Positions 26,612 to 37,001 of a DNA stretch of 64,000 nt are shown here, in pieces (position 1 is the first letter of the stretch; every line of letters starts with the position of its first letter). This stretch comes from Kingella_B sp963529665 (GTDB taxonomy: Bacteria > Pseudomonadota > Gammaproteobacteria > Burkholderiales > Neisseriaceae). The position numbers were made by a program, and so were the translations under genes. The notes under the pieces are model-generated. The model was not told the origin of the DNA. It saw only the letters and a list, made by a program, of their open reading frames with translations, and searched no databases. Location of the stretch: contig CAUSAG010000002.1 in assembly GCA_963529665.1 (NCBI GenBank), forward strand, positions 1 to 64,000, given 5' to 3'.

Positions 26612-27175
26612 ATGAATACCACGCTTAAAATCGATATTTGGCTCGTTCTATTCTATTTAATTGTTTTCCTGCCAGTTGCTTATTTCAGCATTCTCGCCGC
26701 AGTGTGGCTTGTTATGAATTCTAGTTGGCGGATACTGCTCACACCGATAAGCTGGGTTTGTGCTTTTTCTTGTAACATCTCAATTCGGTTTTCCTTTAAA
26801 TGCTTGCGCGCTATCCTAACGCCAAGCTGGATAGAAATCAGCAAAGACGGCATCCACTACCACACCCTGTTTTCTTTGCGTAAAACCTTTGTTGCTTAGC
26901 AAGATATAGACAATTTTTATATCCGCGCCGTTGGTAATAGTAATCGCACAACAAACTATTTTTTATTTTATATTTTGAAACAAGACCCGCACCCGCCAGC
27001 CAAATACTTTTGGCAACGGGAGAAGAACAAAGCAATCCCACTAACCGATATGCTTCGCTGCGGGCTATGTGGCGTTATTGCAGCCATCCGCGAACATTGC
27101 CCGATTAAAAGGCTAACTTCTTATATGTCGCCAGACGATTACCTTACTCGTATGTCGCAACACGATTACCTTTAA
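26612..27175 (+). pseudogene. Membrane protein gene interrupted by an in-frame amber codon
   Basis: From the ATG at 26612 the frame reads 95 codons, meets TAG at 26897-26899, and then stays open in the same frame for another 91 codons to TAA at 27173-27175. The first part has two hydrophobic segments (about 10-35 and 38-65) followed by IEISKDGIHYHTLFSLRKTF, like a PH-like YcxB/YdbS-style tail; the second is hydrophilic. The unbroken frame suggests one 187-codon gene with a single nonsense change, or amber suppression. Family not certain. Confidence 0.6.
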
Positions 27176-27205
27176 AGCAGCCGTTTCAGGCTGCATCAGC
27201 CAAAG

Positions 27206-27278
27206 GCAGCCTGAAAACGCTTTTTTAAATGCTGTTTTAGCTTTGCTGAAACGCGCTACGCTCGTTTTCAGGCTGCCC
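27206..27278. repeat. DUS-flanked mini-repeat, copy 2
   Basis: Nearly the same sequence and orientation as 26515-26592, lacking about five bases in the core. With copy 1 it forms a direct repeat around the interrupted gene. Confidence 0.65.
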
Positions 27279-27310
27279 CCTTTCCCAACCATCCCACCCA
27301 AGGAGTTCCT

Positions 27311-28987
<1,677 letters not shown>

Positions 28988-28997
28988 TTAGACGGAT

Positions 28998-29029
28998 AGG
29001 CAGCCTGAAAATGGGTTTCAGGCTGCCTT
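28998..29029. terminator. Inverted DUS pair after ettA
   Basis: AGGCAGCCTGAAA (28998-29010) pairs with TTTCAGGCTGCCT (29017-29029) around a 6-base loop. Confidence 0.65.
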
Positions 29030-29062
29030 CCTATTCCTTCCATCATCGCAAAGGACCCCCAT

Positions 29063-29277
29063 GTGCCCTTCACCGAAACCCAAACCGCCAGCAGCGTTTG
29101 CAGCAAATGGGCTTGGACGATGTTGCCAAGCTGGCAGCGGCAGACCCAGCCGATATTTTGCAGCAAGGCGCATTGCTTACGGGTTCAAGCTGCTGGAAAA
29201 ACAGCCCGCAAGCCAAAGCCGCGATTACCGCCGCCGTGGAGTGGGCACGGACGCAGCAAGACGGTGAGGCAGCCTGA
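29063..29277 (+). pseudogene. Helix-hairpin-helix protein remnant
   Basis: From GTG at 29063 one frame gives MPFTETQ and then loses sense. The frame one base over reads LQQMGLDDVAKLAAADPADI, then SCWKNSPQAKAAITAAVEWA, and stops at a DUS-borne TGA (29275-29277). The pattern fits a small helix-hairpin-helix protein whose central GVGPT-like hairpin was lost by a deletion that also shifted the frame. The assignment comes from memory of Neisseriaceae homologues. Confidence 0.45.
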
Positions 29278-29333
29278 AAACGGAAAATGCTTTTCAGGCT
29301 GCCTTTAACAATAAACACCACGCCAACAAAAGG

Positions 29334-29402
29334 CAGCCTGAAAACGCTTTCTCAGCTATTGTTTTAGCTTCGCAAAAACACACCTCACCCGTTTTCAGGC
29401 GG
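29334..29402. repeat. DUS-flanked mini-repeat, divergent copy
   Basis: Opens with GGCAGCCTGAAAACGCTTT and closes with TTTTCAGGCGGCC, whose complement is AGGCCGCCTGAA, a hybrid between the Kingella and Neisseria DUS spellings. The core TTTTAGCTTCGC links it to 26515-26592. Confidence 0.5.
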
Positions 29403-29482
29403 CCTTTTGCCCGCCGATTGGTTTACAATCCGCTTTTGCCTCACCGCAACGCGCCATTTCCCACCCTGACAGGAGCAACCCC

Positions 29483-30226
29483 ATGACCGCAACCCTGCAT
29501 TGCCAAAATGCCGACCTCTTTTACCAACTCGGCGGCAAAGCCGACGCGCCCGCCATCGTCCTGCTGCACGGCGGACTCGGCTCGGCGGAGGACTTTGCCC
29601 GCTGCTGCCCCGCCTGCAAGCGCATTTCCGCACCCTCGCTATCGACACGCGCGGACACGGACGCTCCACGCGCGGCGACGTGCCGCTGACTTACGCCCAA
29701 ACCGCCGACGACGCGCGACAGATTATCGAAGCCGTCGGGCTGCGCCAGTTTCACCTGTTCGGATTCAGCGACGGCGGTGTTACCGCCTACCGTATCCGCC
29801 GATGATACCCGCGTGCAGTCCGTGCTGACCGTCGGCGCACAATGGCATAGCCGCGACACCCCGCGCGAAATGATGGCAAGCCTCACCGTTGCCGACGTGC
29901 GCAGGCAGATGTCCGAACAGGTTGCCGCCTACCAAAAACACAACCCCCACCCCGATTTGGACGCGCTGGTTGCCGACCTGCGCCGCCTGTGGACGGACGA
30001 CACGGCGGCGGGATTCCCGAATGAAAACACCACCAACATCAAAGCCCCCGTGCTGGCGGTGCGTGGCGAAGACGATTTCCTGCTCTCCGCCGCAGTCCTG
30101 AACGGCTTGCGCCAAGTCCTGCCCGCCGCGCATCTGATGAACGTGCCGTTTGCCGCGCACGAAGTGATAAAAGAACAGCCCAATATTTTGTGGGCGGCGA
30201 TGAAAGTGTTTTACCAACTGGCGTAG
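29483..30226 (+). pseudogene. Alpha/beta hydrolase gene with two frameshifts
   Basis: Reading from 29483 gives MTATLHCQNADLFYQLGG and IVLLHGGLGSAEDFA. Near 29610-29625 the sense frame moves by one (HFRTLAIDTRGHGRS, then the nucleophile elbow GFSDGG), and near 29797 it returns to the first frame (ADDTRVQSVLTVGAQW) and runs to TAG at 30224. Joined, it would be a full hydrolase of about 245 aa with Ser elbow, Asp (VRGEDDF) and His (AAHEV). Two compensating shifts point to a decaying gene or to sequencing error. Confidence 0.65.
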
Positions 30227-30229
30227 TGA

Positions 30230-30295
30230 GTAGATACCATCTCCCCCATCAGACCGTAAGCATCACTTTGGCCTGATGGGGGAGATGGTATCTAC
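30230..30295. repeat. Perfect 23-bp inverted repeat
   Basis: Arms 30230-30252 and 30273-30295 are perfectly complementary, with a 20-base loop. The arms contain ATACCATCTCCCCCATCAG. No DUS and no T run follow, so this is not a typical terminator. It starts right after the hydrolase pseudogene stop. Confidence 0.7.
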
Positions 30296-30638
30296 AAACT
30301 GGAGCAGCCTGAAAAGTGAATTTTGGGCTTTCAGACTGCATCTGGCTTGGGCATTGGGTAAACGGATATTGGGTAAACCAAAGGCAGCCTGAAACGCCAT
30401 TTCTGCTTTTCAGGCTGCCTTTAACATCAAATATCAAATCAACAAACATCACGCAAACCCAAAGGCAGCCTGAAAATGGAAAAACTCGTTTTCAGGCTGC
30501 CTTTTGCGCTGCATTCTACCGCCCACCATGCAAGTTCCCTGCAACGCAACAAATATTTCAGGCTGCCCTACCCGATTAAGGCAGCCTGACAACTTATTTC
30601 CCAGACCGATGGCTTAACATCGGCGCAGATTCCCCACG
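30296..30638. repeat. DUS-rich spacer, no gene seen
   Basis: Contains DUS pairs (about 30381-30420 and 30462-30502), single DUS copies near 30300, 30558 and 30579, and a short direct repeat ATTGGGTAAAC (about 30353 and 30367). One copy at 30579 ends in CTGACA instead of CTGAAA. Confidence 0.5.
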
Positions 30639-30905
30639 CTAGCCGCCCTGCAACGCTTGCCGAACTAAGCTCGCCATCAAATACACATACACGGCAATAT
30701 TAACCCAGCCCATATACCAGCCCAAGCGCGCCAATGAGCGTCCGCGCGCGGGCGTTTCGCGCAATTCCAGCAGGGCAATCGCGCCAAACGCTACGGCGCA
30801 TACGCCGCCCACGCCGATAAAGCAAATAAACGGCGGATAAATCCACGACAAAACCGCCGCCAACGCGCTGATGAGCGCCGATTCGTTCCAATTTTGATGC
30901 TTCAA
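30639..30905 (-). CDS. Small membrane protein, DUF4190-like
   Basis: An 88-aa protein with two hydrophobic segments, one with a Gly-rich turn (ICFIGVGGVCAVAFGAIALL), then LARLGWYMGWVNIAVYVYLM; this helix pair resembles DUF4190 proteins. The only start fitting a ribosome site is TTG at 30905, with AGGAG 7 bases upstream. It follows the aminopropyltransferase-like gene on the same strand after an 90-base gap with a DUS. Confidence 0.5.
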   Translation of the reverse strand: MKHQNWNESALISALAAVLSWIYPPFICFIGVGGVCAVAFGAIALLELRETPARGRSLARLGWYMGWVNIAVYVYLMASLVRQALQGG

Positions 30906-30995
30906 TTCAATCTCCTTTATTGCGTCTGTAAATGGTTTTTCAGGCTGCCTTATCTGTTTTCCAGCAGGCAAGCCTGAAACGGCATTTCCATCTCA

Positions 30996-32510
30996 TCAGC
31001 GCATCACATTCGCCCAATCCTGCTCAAAATACGCCACCAGCCGTTGATTATTCAAATAATTCGGTTCAACCGCCCGCCGCGCCATGTCGGCGGGGAAGCG
31101 AAACATCTGCGCCATTTCCGCCGCGTCCAAAAAGTGCGTGGGTACATCCACACGGTTAGGCAGCCTGAAATCGGTTTCCGCCCCTGCCAACACATAGCCC
31201 CATTCGCCGAAGCTGGGCACATACACATGATAAGGCGCAGTCGCCAGCCCCGCCGCTTCCAGCGTCGCCACCACCGACCAATACGCATGGGGCGCAAAAT
31301 AAGGCGAGGTGGATTGCACCACCAGCTTGCCGCCCGCTGCCAAATGCCGCGCCACCAGACGGTACATCGGCACGGAATACAGCTTGCCCAGCGCAAAATT
31401 GGAGGGGTCCGGCAGGTCTATGATGATGACGTCAAACTGCGCGGCGGTGTGTTGCAGCCATTGCGCGGCATCGTCGTTGATGATACGCAGCTTGGGGTGG
31501 TTGAGCGCGTTTTGGTTTAGGGCAACCAGTTTGGCAGACGTTTGAAAAGTGCGCGTCATATCGGGGTCTAAATCCACTAGCGTAACTTGTTGAACTTGCG
31601 GATATTTCAACACTTCTCGCGCCGCCAAACCATCGCCGCCGCCCAAAATCAACACGCGCTTGTGCTGCGCGGCGGCTTGCATGGCGGGGATGACAAGGGC
31701 TTCGTGGTAACGGGCTTCGTCGCGCGAGGAGAATTGCAAATTGCCGTTAATATACAAGCGCGTATCGTCTTTCCATTGCGTTACCACCAGCCGCTGATAG
31801 GGCGAATGGCTTTCAAACACCACGGGGTCGCCAAAATAACGTTGCTCGGCTTGGAACACCCAGCGGTTGGCAAAAACAAAGGCAACCAGCAGCAACAGCA
31901 GCACGGCGTAGCTGCGCCATTTCAGGCTGCGATAGCGCGGCAGATGCAGCCTGAAAACGCGGGCGGTGAGCAGGGCAACGGCGGCGTTGAGCAAGCCGAA
32001 CAGCAGCGCGGAGCGTGCCATGCCGAGCTTGGGCGCAAGGATAAGCGGAAACAACATCGACACGGCAAGCGCGCCCATGTAGTCAAAGGTGAGCACGCGG
32101 GCAACGGTGTCTTTGAATGCGAGCCGTTGCTCGTTGAGCACGCGCATCACTAGCGGGATTTCCATGCCGACCACCGTGCCGATAACGGCAACCAGCGCAT
32201 ACAGCAGCGTGCGAAACGGCGCGGCGGCGATGCCGAACGCGGTAAACAGAAACAGCGCGGAAATACCGCCAATCAGCCCCACCAGCAGTTCAATTTCTAT
32301 AAAGCGGTGCAGCACGTCTTTATCGGCGATGTAGCGCGTGAGATGCGCGCCGATACCCATGCAAAATAAATACAGACCGATGATGAGCGAATATTGAAAA
32401 ATGCTGTCGCCGAGCAAATAGCTGGCGAGCGCGGCGGAAATCAGCTCATACGCCAAGCCGCAGCTGGCAACGATGAACACGGAAATAATGAGCGTGCGAT
32501 GCGGTTTCAT
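30996..32510 (-). CDS. speE: Membrane-anchored polyamine aminopropyltransferase-like protein
   Basis: A 504-aa protein: about seven transmembrane helices (residues 5-215) followed by a spermidine-synthase-fold domain. GGGDGLAAREVLKY (about 294) is the decarboxy-SAM binding loop, VDLDPDM and IIIDLPDPSN are further family motifs. Classic SpeE is soluble; this fused type occurs in proteobacteria and its product is not settled. gss, which consumes spermidine, lies 5 kb away. Symbol given by domain only. Confidence 0.75.
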   Translation of the reverse strand: MKPHRTLIISVFIVASCGLAYELISAALASYLLGDSIFQYSLIIGLYLFCMGIGAHLTRYIADKDVLHRFIEIELLVGLIGGISALFLFTAFGIAAAPFRTLLYALVAVIGTVVGMEIPLVMRVLNEQRLAFKDTVARVLTFDYMGALAVSMLFPLILAPKLGMARSALLFGLLNAAVALLTARVFRLHLPRYRSLKWRSYAVLLLLLVAFVFANRWVFQAEQRYFGDPVVFESHSPYQRLVVTQWKDDTRLYINGNLQFSSRDEARYHEALVIPAMQAAAQHKRVLILGGGDGLAAREVLKYPQVQQVTLVDLDPDMTRTFQTSAKLVALNQNALNHPKLRIINDDAAQWLQHTAAQFDVIIIDLPDPSNFALGKLYSVPMYRLVARHLAAGGKLVVQSTSPYFAPHAYWSVVATLEAAGLATAPYHVYVPSFGEWGYVLAGAETDFRLPNRVDVPTHFLDAAEMAQMFRFPADMARRAVEPNYLNNQRLVAYFEQDWANVMR

Positions 32511-32617
32511 GAAGGGATGCGGAGAAGTTTAGAAAGGATGGGGCTTTGCCAACGCGTGCAAACTGGTTTTCAGGCTGCCTTTGGCGGCGCGGGCAATCCC
32601 CAAAGGCAGCCTGAAAA

Positions 32618-33367
32618 TCACTCGGGCAGGCGGCGGGCGTGCACGCCGTTTTCATCTAGCAGCAAATAGCCGCCCTTGTCGCCATACCAATCTTGCAACA
32701 CATGGCGCTCAATGCGGTGCTGCTGGAAGCTGTGCACATGGCTGGCGGGGCGATGCGTATGCCCGTGGATGATGATTTCGGTTTGCGGAAAATCGTTTAA
32801 GGCAGCCTGAACGCCGTGTTCGGTTACATCGGTGATGGCGTAGTTTTCAGGCTGCTTTTTGCGCTCGCGGCTGGCAGCGCGCAGCTTGGCGGCGATGTTT
32901 TTGCGTGTGCGAAACGGCAGCGACAGCAAGATTTTCTGCACGATTTTGTTGCGCATCACTTTGCGGTAGCGCAGATAGCCAATATCGTCGCTGCACATTT
33001 CATCGCCGTGCGAGAGCAATATCGTTTTGCCAAAATATTCAACGATTTGTCGCTCGGGCAACAACGTCATCTGGCATTGGGCGGCATAGCGTTTGCCCAG
33101 CAAAAAATCGCGATTGCCCGCGATGAAATACACGGGCGCAGCGGCGGCAAAGGCAGCAAGGTTGCGCGCCACTTGGGCGGCGGTGGCGCTGTCGTCATCA
33201 TCGCCCGTCCACGCGTCAAACAAATCGCCCAAGATATACAGCGCGCCCGCTTTGCCTTGCCAGTCGCGCAAAAACTGGGCGAACAAGACGTTCAGGCTGG
33301 GGGTGTCGTCCGACAGATGCAAATCGGCGATGAAGAGAATCGGCTTTTCAGGCTGCCTAGCAATCAC
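32618..33367 (-). CDS. lpxH: UDP-2,3-diacylglucosamine diphosphatase
   Basis: A 249-aa metallophosphatase of lipid A synthesis that cleaves UDP-2,3-diacylglucosamine to lipid X. Metal motifs are ADLHLSDD, GDLFDAW, GNRDFLLG and HGHTHRP. The best start is GTG at 33367 with AAGGAA about 9 bases upstream; residues 4-8 (RQPEK) are then written by a DUS, so the family's usual N-terminus seems to be replaced by DUS coding. Inner-membrane periphery. Confidence 0.92.
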   Translation of the reverse strand: MIARQPEKPILFIADLHLSDDTPSLNVLFAQFLRDWQGKAGALYILGDLFDAWTGDDDDSATAAQVARNLAAFAAAAPVYFIAGNRDFLLGKRYAAQCQMTLLPERQIVEYFGKTILLSHGDEMCSDDIGYLRYRKVMRNKIVQKILLSLPFRTRKNIAAKLRAASRERKKQPENYAITDVTEHGVQAALNDFPQTEIIIHGHTHRPASHVHSFQQHRIERHVLQDWYGDKGGYLLLDENGVHARRLPE

Positions 33368-33402
33368 GATGGCTTTCCTTGTGGATAACGGCGGGCGCAA
33401 GT

Positions 33403-33759
33403 TTAGGCAGCCTGAAACAGCGCGGCATAATTTGCCGCATCAAAGCCAACGGCAATTTGCTCGCCCAACAGCAAAACGGGGCGTTTAATCACGCTAGGAT
33501 GCGCCATCATCAGGGCAATCGCGCCGTCTTCCGTGTTGGCTTGCGCTTGCTCTTCGGGTGTGAGCTTGCGCCATGTGGTGCCGCGTTTGTTGAGCAGGGT
33601 TTCCAGCGGCACGCGTTTCAGGCAGCCTGAAAGCCAATCGCGCGTGGGCGCTTGGGTTTTGAAGTTGATGAATTCGTAGGCGATTTGCTGTTCTTCTAGC
33701 CATGCGCGGGCTTTTTTTACCGTGGCGCAGTTGGGGATGCCGTAGAGTTGTGGCGTCAT
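33403..33759 (-). CDS. ArsC/Spx-like reductase family protein (YffB type)
   Basis: A 118-aa thioredoxin-fold protein starting MTPQLYGIPNCATVKKARAW. It has one cysteine in the CxxxKKA pattern, then RGTTWRKL and the family's RPVLL region (SVIKRPVLLLG). Members include arsenate reductase and YffB, which may be a glutathione-dependent thiol reductase. The absence of an ars operon argues against arsenate resistance. A DUS inside gives SGCLKR. Confidence 0.85.
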   Translation of the reverse strand: MTPQLYGIPNCATVKKARAWLEEQQIAYEFINFKTQAPTRDWLSGCLKRVPLETLLNKRGTTWRKLTPEEQAQANTEDGAIALMMAHPSVIKRPVLLLGEQIAVGFDAANYAALFQAA

Positions 33760-33973
33760 GTTTACAATTCCTTAAAATGGGTTGCGCCCTGCCCGCTTGG
33801 GGCGTGGCTTTGCCTTGATGGCGGGCGGGGCAGGGATAAGCATAAATGGCATTGTACGAAATCATGCTATTTTTGTCTTGTCGCAGGCTGGTTTTGCCGT
33901 TATCCTTGCTTCTTTCGCAAATTTTTGTAAACAATTTTTTTTGCAACTAACTTTTGTAAACGCGGAGTGAATC

Positions 33974-34609
33974 ATGAAAAAATTATGGGTTTTGAGCAGC
34001 GTGTTGTTATTGGCGGCTTGCGGCGGTGGCGACAATTTGTCTAAATCTGCCGTGCAAAAAGCGGTGAACGCGTCGGTTAAATTTCATTCGGTGTGCGTGC
34101 CGTTTCAGCTTACCGTGGATACGCGCAAAGAGGGCGATAACCCTGTGCTGGGCTCGCCCGAAGTGAAGCTGGTGAAACGCCAAGATAATGGCAAACGCGC
34201 CAATTTAACCGCGATTGACCAAATGGAAGTGCTCACCGATGCGGGCTTGTATCGCCGCGATAAGGAACAACGCGAGGGCGAGGGCGATGCCGCCATTCGC
34301 TATATGGTTTACTCGCTCACGGCAAAAGGCGAACAAGCATTCCAGCCCTTGCCCAACGAAGAAGCCTTGATGTGCATTGGCAACGAAAAAGTGGAAAAAA
34401 TCAATTATTTCACCGCGCCCACGCCCAGCAACGGCGTAACTGTTACCCAAGTGTCTTACGAAGCGAAAATCAACACAGAACGCTGGGCGAAAAAATTGCT
34501 CAAAGACAGCCCTTACTACAACGGGCTCAACCAAACGCAAACCAAACACGCCACGCTGGTGAAAACCAACGATGGCTGGCGCGATATTATGGATTTGCGT
34601 AATCGTTAA
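33974..34609 (+). CDS. Lipoprotein of unknown function
   Basis: A 211-aa product with the signal MKKLWVLSSVLLLAAC, so lipid attachment at Cys 16. The mature part has no membrane segment. CGGGDNLSKSAVQKAV suggests a flexible linker followed by a folded domain with two cysteines (SVCVP, LMCIG) that may pair. GGAG is present upstream of the ATG (CGCGGAGTGAATC). Family not recognised; found alone between lpxH-side genes and a GyrI-like gene. Confidence 0.65.
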   Translation: MKKLWVLSSVLLLAACGGGDNLSKSAVQKAVNASVKFHSVCVPFQLTVDTRKEGDNPVLGSPEVKLVKRQDNGKRANLTAIDQMEVLTDAGLYRRDKEQREGEGDAAIRYMVYSLTAKGEQAFQPLPNEEALMCIGNEKVEKINYFTAPTPSNGVTVTQVSYEAKINTERWAKKLLKDSPYYNGLNQTQTKHATLVKTNDGWRDIMDLRNR

Positions 34610-34751
34610 TTTAATCAATCTGTTAAGGCAGCCTGAAAACTGGATTACGGTTTCAGGCTGCATCTTTTGTTTTTATCCATCAGGCAGCCTGAAACAGAGT
34701 GCAACCGCCAACCCATTTTCAGGCTGCCTAATTGCTACCCCAAGGAACACC

Positions 34752-35201
34752 ATGCTTGACTACACCCTTATCACCGTCCCGCTGCGCATCATCGGCATCC
34801 AACAACGCACCACACTAGACAAAGCCCACGAAACGCTGGGCGAAATGTGGCAGCAATGGGAAGGCAACCACAAAGCCAACCGCCTGCCATCGTTCACCAT
34901 GACCATTTACTGCGTGTACCAATATTTTGACGACGCGCCCGACGATGTACTCATCACCATCGGGCGCATCACCGCCACCGATTTCCCACTGCCCAGCTTC
35001 GCAGGCGAAACCCACATCCCGCCGCAAGACTACGCCCGCTTTATCGTGCCCGAGCCAAACGCGCAAAGCGTGTACCAAACATGGGGCGAAATTGAAGACA
35101 ACAGCAGCCTGAAACGCACGTTTACCACCGATTTTGAAACCTATATGCTGGATGGCTTGCCGCGCATTTATGTAGGTTGCGAACCACCCAAGGCAGCCTG
35201 A
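34752..35201 (+). CDS. GyrI-like effector-binding domain protein
   Basis: A 149-aa protein matching the AraC effector-binding/GyrI-like fold as a stand-alone domain: YTLITVPLRIIGIQQRT at the start and YVGCEPP near the end. Such proteins bind small molecules or DNA gyrase. AAGGAA is 6 bases upstream of the ATG. The stop TGA lies inside a DUS, and the next gene's ATG follows two bases later, so the DUS makes the junction of the two genes. Confidence 0.65.
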   Translation: MLDYTLITVPLRIIGIQQRTTLDKAHETLGEMWQQWEGNHKANRLPSFTMTIYCVYQYFDDAPDDVLITIGRITATDFPLPSFAGETHIPPQDYARFIVPEPNAQSVYQTWGEIEDNSSLKRTFTTDFETYMLDGLPRIYVGCEPPKAA

Positions 35202-35203
35202 AA

Positions 35204-36079
35204 ATGAAGCTGGCTAAATTTCTGCGCCAAGCCGCATCCGTGTTACGCCGCCTAGACGCATGGCTGCCGCCCGAAGCCATCGCCCCCGATTGGCAACACA
35301 GCATCGCCTATCGCTGGACAAAAGCAGGCAACGCAGGCGTGTTGCAAGGCTTGCCACGCCCGCACACCTTTCCGCTCGCCCGCCTTGCCGCCGTAAACAG
35401 CCAAATGGCGCGGCTGGTGCGCAACACCGAGCAATTTTTAGCAGGGCGACCCGCCAACAACGCCTTGCTCACAGGTGCGCGCGGCACAGGCAAATCATCG
35501 CTGGTAAAAGCCCTATTGCACGAATACGCCGAGCGCGGCTTGCGCCTGATAGAAGTAGATAAAAACGACTTGGCAACACTGCCCGCGCTGCTGATTTTGC
35601 TGGAAAGCCGTCCCGAAAAATTCATCGTGTTCTGCGACGATTTATCGTTTGAAGAAGGCGAAGACGGCTACAAAGCTCTGAAAACCGCGCTGGATGGCAG
35701 CTTATCGCGCCGCGCGGACAACGTGCTGGTGTACGCCACATCCAACCGCCGCCACCTGATGCCCGAATACATGGACGACAACGCCAACACGCACACAGGG
35801 CGCGGCGGCGAAATCCACGCCAAAGAAGCGGTGGAAGAAAAAGTATCGCTGTCCGACCGCTTTGGCTTGTGGTTGAGCTTTTATCCGTTTGACCAAAACG
35901 AATATTTGGCGGCGGTAGAAAACTGGCTAACGGATTTCAGGCTGCCTTTGGATGAAACCGCGCGACACGCCGCTTTGAACTGGGCGCAAATGCGCGGCAG
36001 CCGCTCGGGGCGCACCGCATATCAGTTTGCTTGCGATTGGGCGGGGCGATTGCCTGATGAGCGGCGGGTGTTTGAGTAG
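35204..36079 (+). CDS. DUF815 family AAA-type ATPase
   Basis: A 291-aa ATPase: Walker A LLTGARGTGKSSLVKAL (about residue 88), Walker B FIVFCDDLSFE (about 143) and NVLVYATSNRRHLMPE, the DUF815 signature. Function unknown; the family is widespread in proteobacteria and may act on DNA or as a chaperone. It starts two bases after the GyrI-like gene and is likely translated with it. A DUS near 35937 reads FRLPL. Confidence 0.85.
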   Translation: MKLAKFLRQAASVLRRLDAWLPPEAIAPDWQHSIAYRWTKAGNAGVLQGLPRPHTFPLARLAAVNSQMARLVRNTEQFLAGRPANNALLTGARGTGKSSLVKALLHEYAERGLRLIEVDKNDLATLPALLILLESRPEKFIVFCDDLSFEEGEDGYKALKTALDGSLSRRADNVLVYATSNRRHLMPEYMDDNANTHTGRGGEIHAKEAVEEKVSLSDRFGLWLSFYPFDQNEYLAAVENWLTDFRLPLDETARHAALNWAQMRGSRSGRTAYQFACDWAGRLPDERRVFE

Positions 36080-36233
36080 ATTGGGATGGTGGGGATGGAA
36101 AGGCAGCCTGAAAACGTGTTATGCGGTTTCAGGCTGCTTTTGCTGGTAGGTTGTGCCACTTGGCTGCGCACGCGGTTGGGGATTTTTTGCTTTCAGGCTG
36201 CCTTGATGATTGCTGCAAATGGTTCATGCTACG

Positions 36234-36298
36234 GTGGGGTGCAGGGGCTTGCCCCTGCTCGTGGTAGGCGGCGAAACGCCTGCTCTGGCAAAAAATAA
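36234..36298. repeat. Dispersed palindromic repeat D, copy 1
   Basis: Contains GCAGGGGCTTGCCCCTGC and GGCGGCGAAACGCC followed by TGCTCTGGCAAAAAATA. The same sequence recurs at 41745-41809. The IS1016-like element starts directly at its right end. Confidence 0.7.
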
Positions 36299-36909
36299 GG
36301 GGCTGACGTAGATTAGCCCTAAATTTCACACCAATCCCGCAAGATTTTTAGCTGTTGGGGCGGTGTGCCGAAGTTAAATCGAAATTCGCATTCTTTCAAG
36401 AACAGCGGGAAAGATTTGCGATCGATTCCGTTGTATTTGCGCAAGACGTGTTTTGCCTGATTCCAAAAATTCTCAATGCCGTTAATGTGGTTCTGACGGT
36501 CTGCAAATTCCTTGGAATGGTTGATGCGGTAATGGATGAAACCGCTTACGTCCAGCTTGTCGTAACTGCTCAGACTATCCGTGTAAACAATGCTGTCCGG
36601 CATGATTTTCTGTTTGATAACAGGCATCAAAGTATCGGACTTGGCATTATCTACGACAACGGTATAGACCCGTCCGTTACGTTTCAGAATGCCGAAGACA
36701 ACCACTTTTCCTGCCGCACCGCGACCGCGTCTGCCTTTACGCCGTCCGCCGAAATAGCTTTCGTCCAACTCGACAGAGCCCTCAAAAACCTCATCGGCAG
36801 CCAAGGCCAAATGATGGCTGATGACCATACGGATTTTACGGTAGAACAGAATACAATTAGTTATCTTCATTTTCGTAGCCTAGCATAGCTGCTAATCTAC
36901 GTCAGCCCC
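36299..36909 (-). mobile_element. IS1016-like insertion sequence, internally deleted copy
   Basis: A 611-base element with terminal inverted repeats GGGGCTGACGTAGATTAG and its complement at the right end. It lacks 102 bases present in the copy at 39049-39761. Confidence 0.85.
36319..36870 (-). pseudogene. IS1595-family (IS1016 group) transposase, N-terminally deleted
   Basis: A 183-aa frame that starts MKITNC and jumps to ILFYRKIRMV. Against the intact 217-aa copy it lacks residues 7-40, the DNA-binding region, through an in-frame deletion. The DDE-type core is kept: ELDESYFGGRRKG, VYTDSLSSYDKL and HINGIENFW. Probably inactive alone but its ends could still be used by the intact enzyme. Confidence 0.8.
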
Positions 36910-36919
36910 AAATAAAAAA

Positions 36920-36969
36920 CCGCTATGTGATACATGGCGGTTTTTTGTTTTTTTTTTTTTTGGGGGGGG
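36920..36969. repeat. Hairpin followed by T14-G8 homopolymers
   Basis: ACCGC...GCGGT with T6 (to 36946) looks like a terminator. It is followed by 14 T (36948-36961) and 8 G (36962-36969), downstream of gss on the minus strand. Confidence 0.6.
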
Positions 36970-37001
36970 CAGTATCTACGAGTTACGCGCTCATTACCAA
37001 A

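Noticed and set aside
33403..33759. Arsenate resistance gene arsC
   Set aside because: No arsR or arsB nearby and the sequence is nearer the YffB/Spx-like group.
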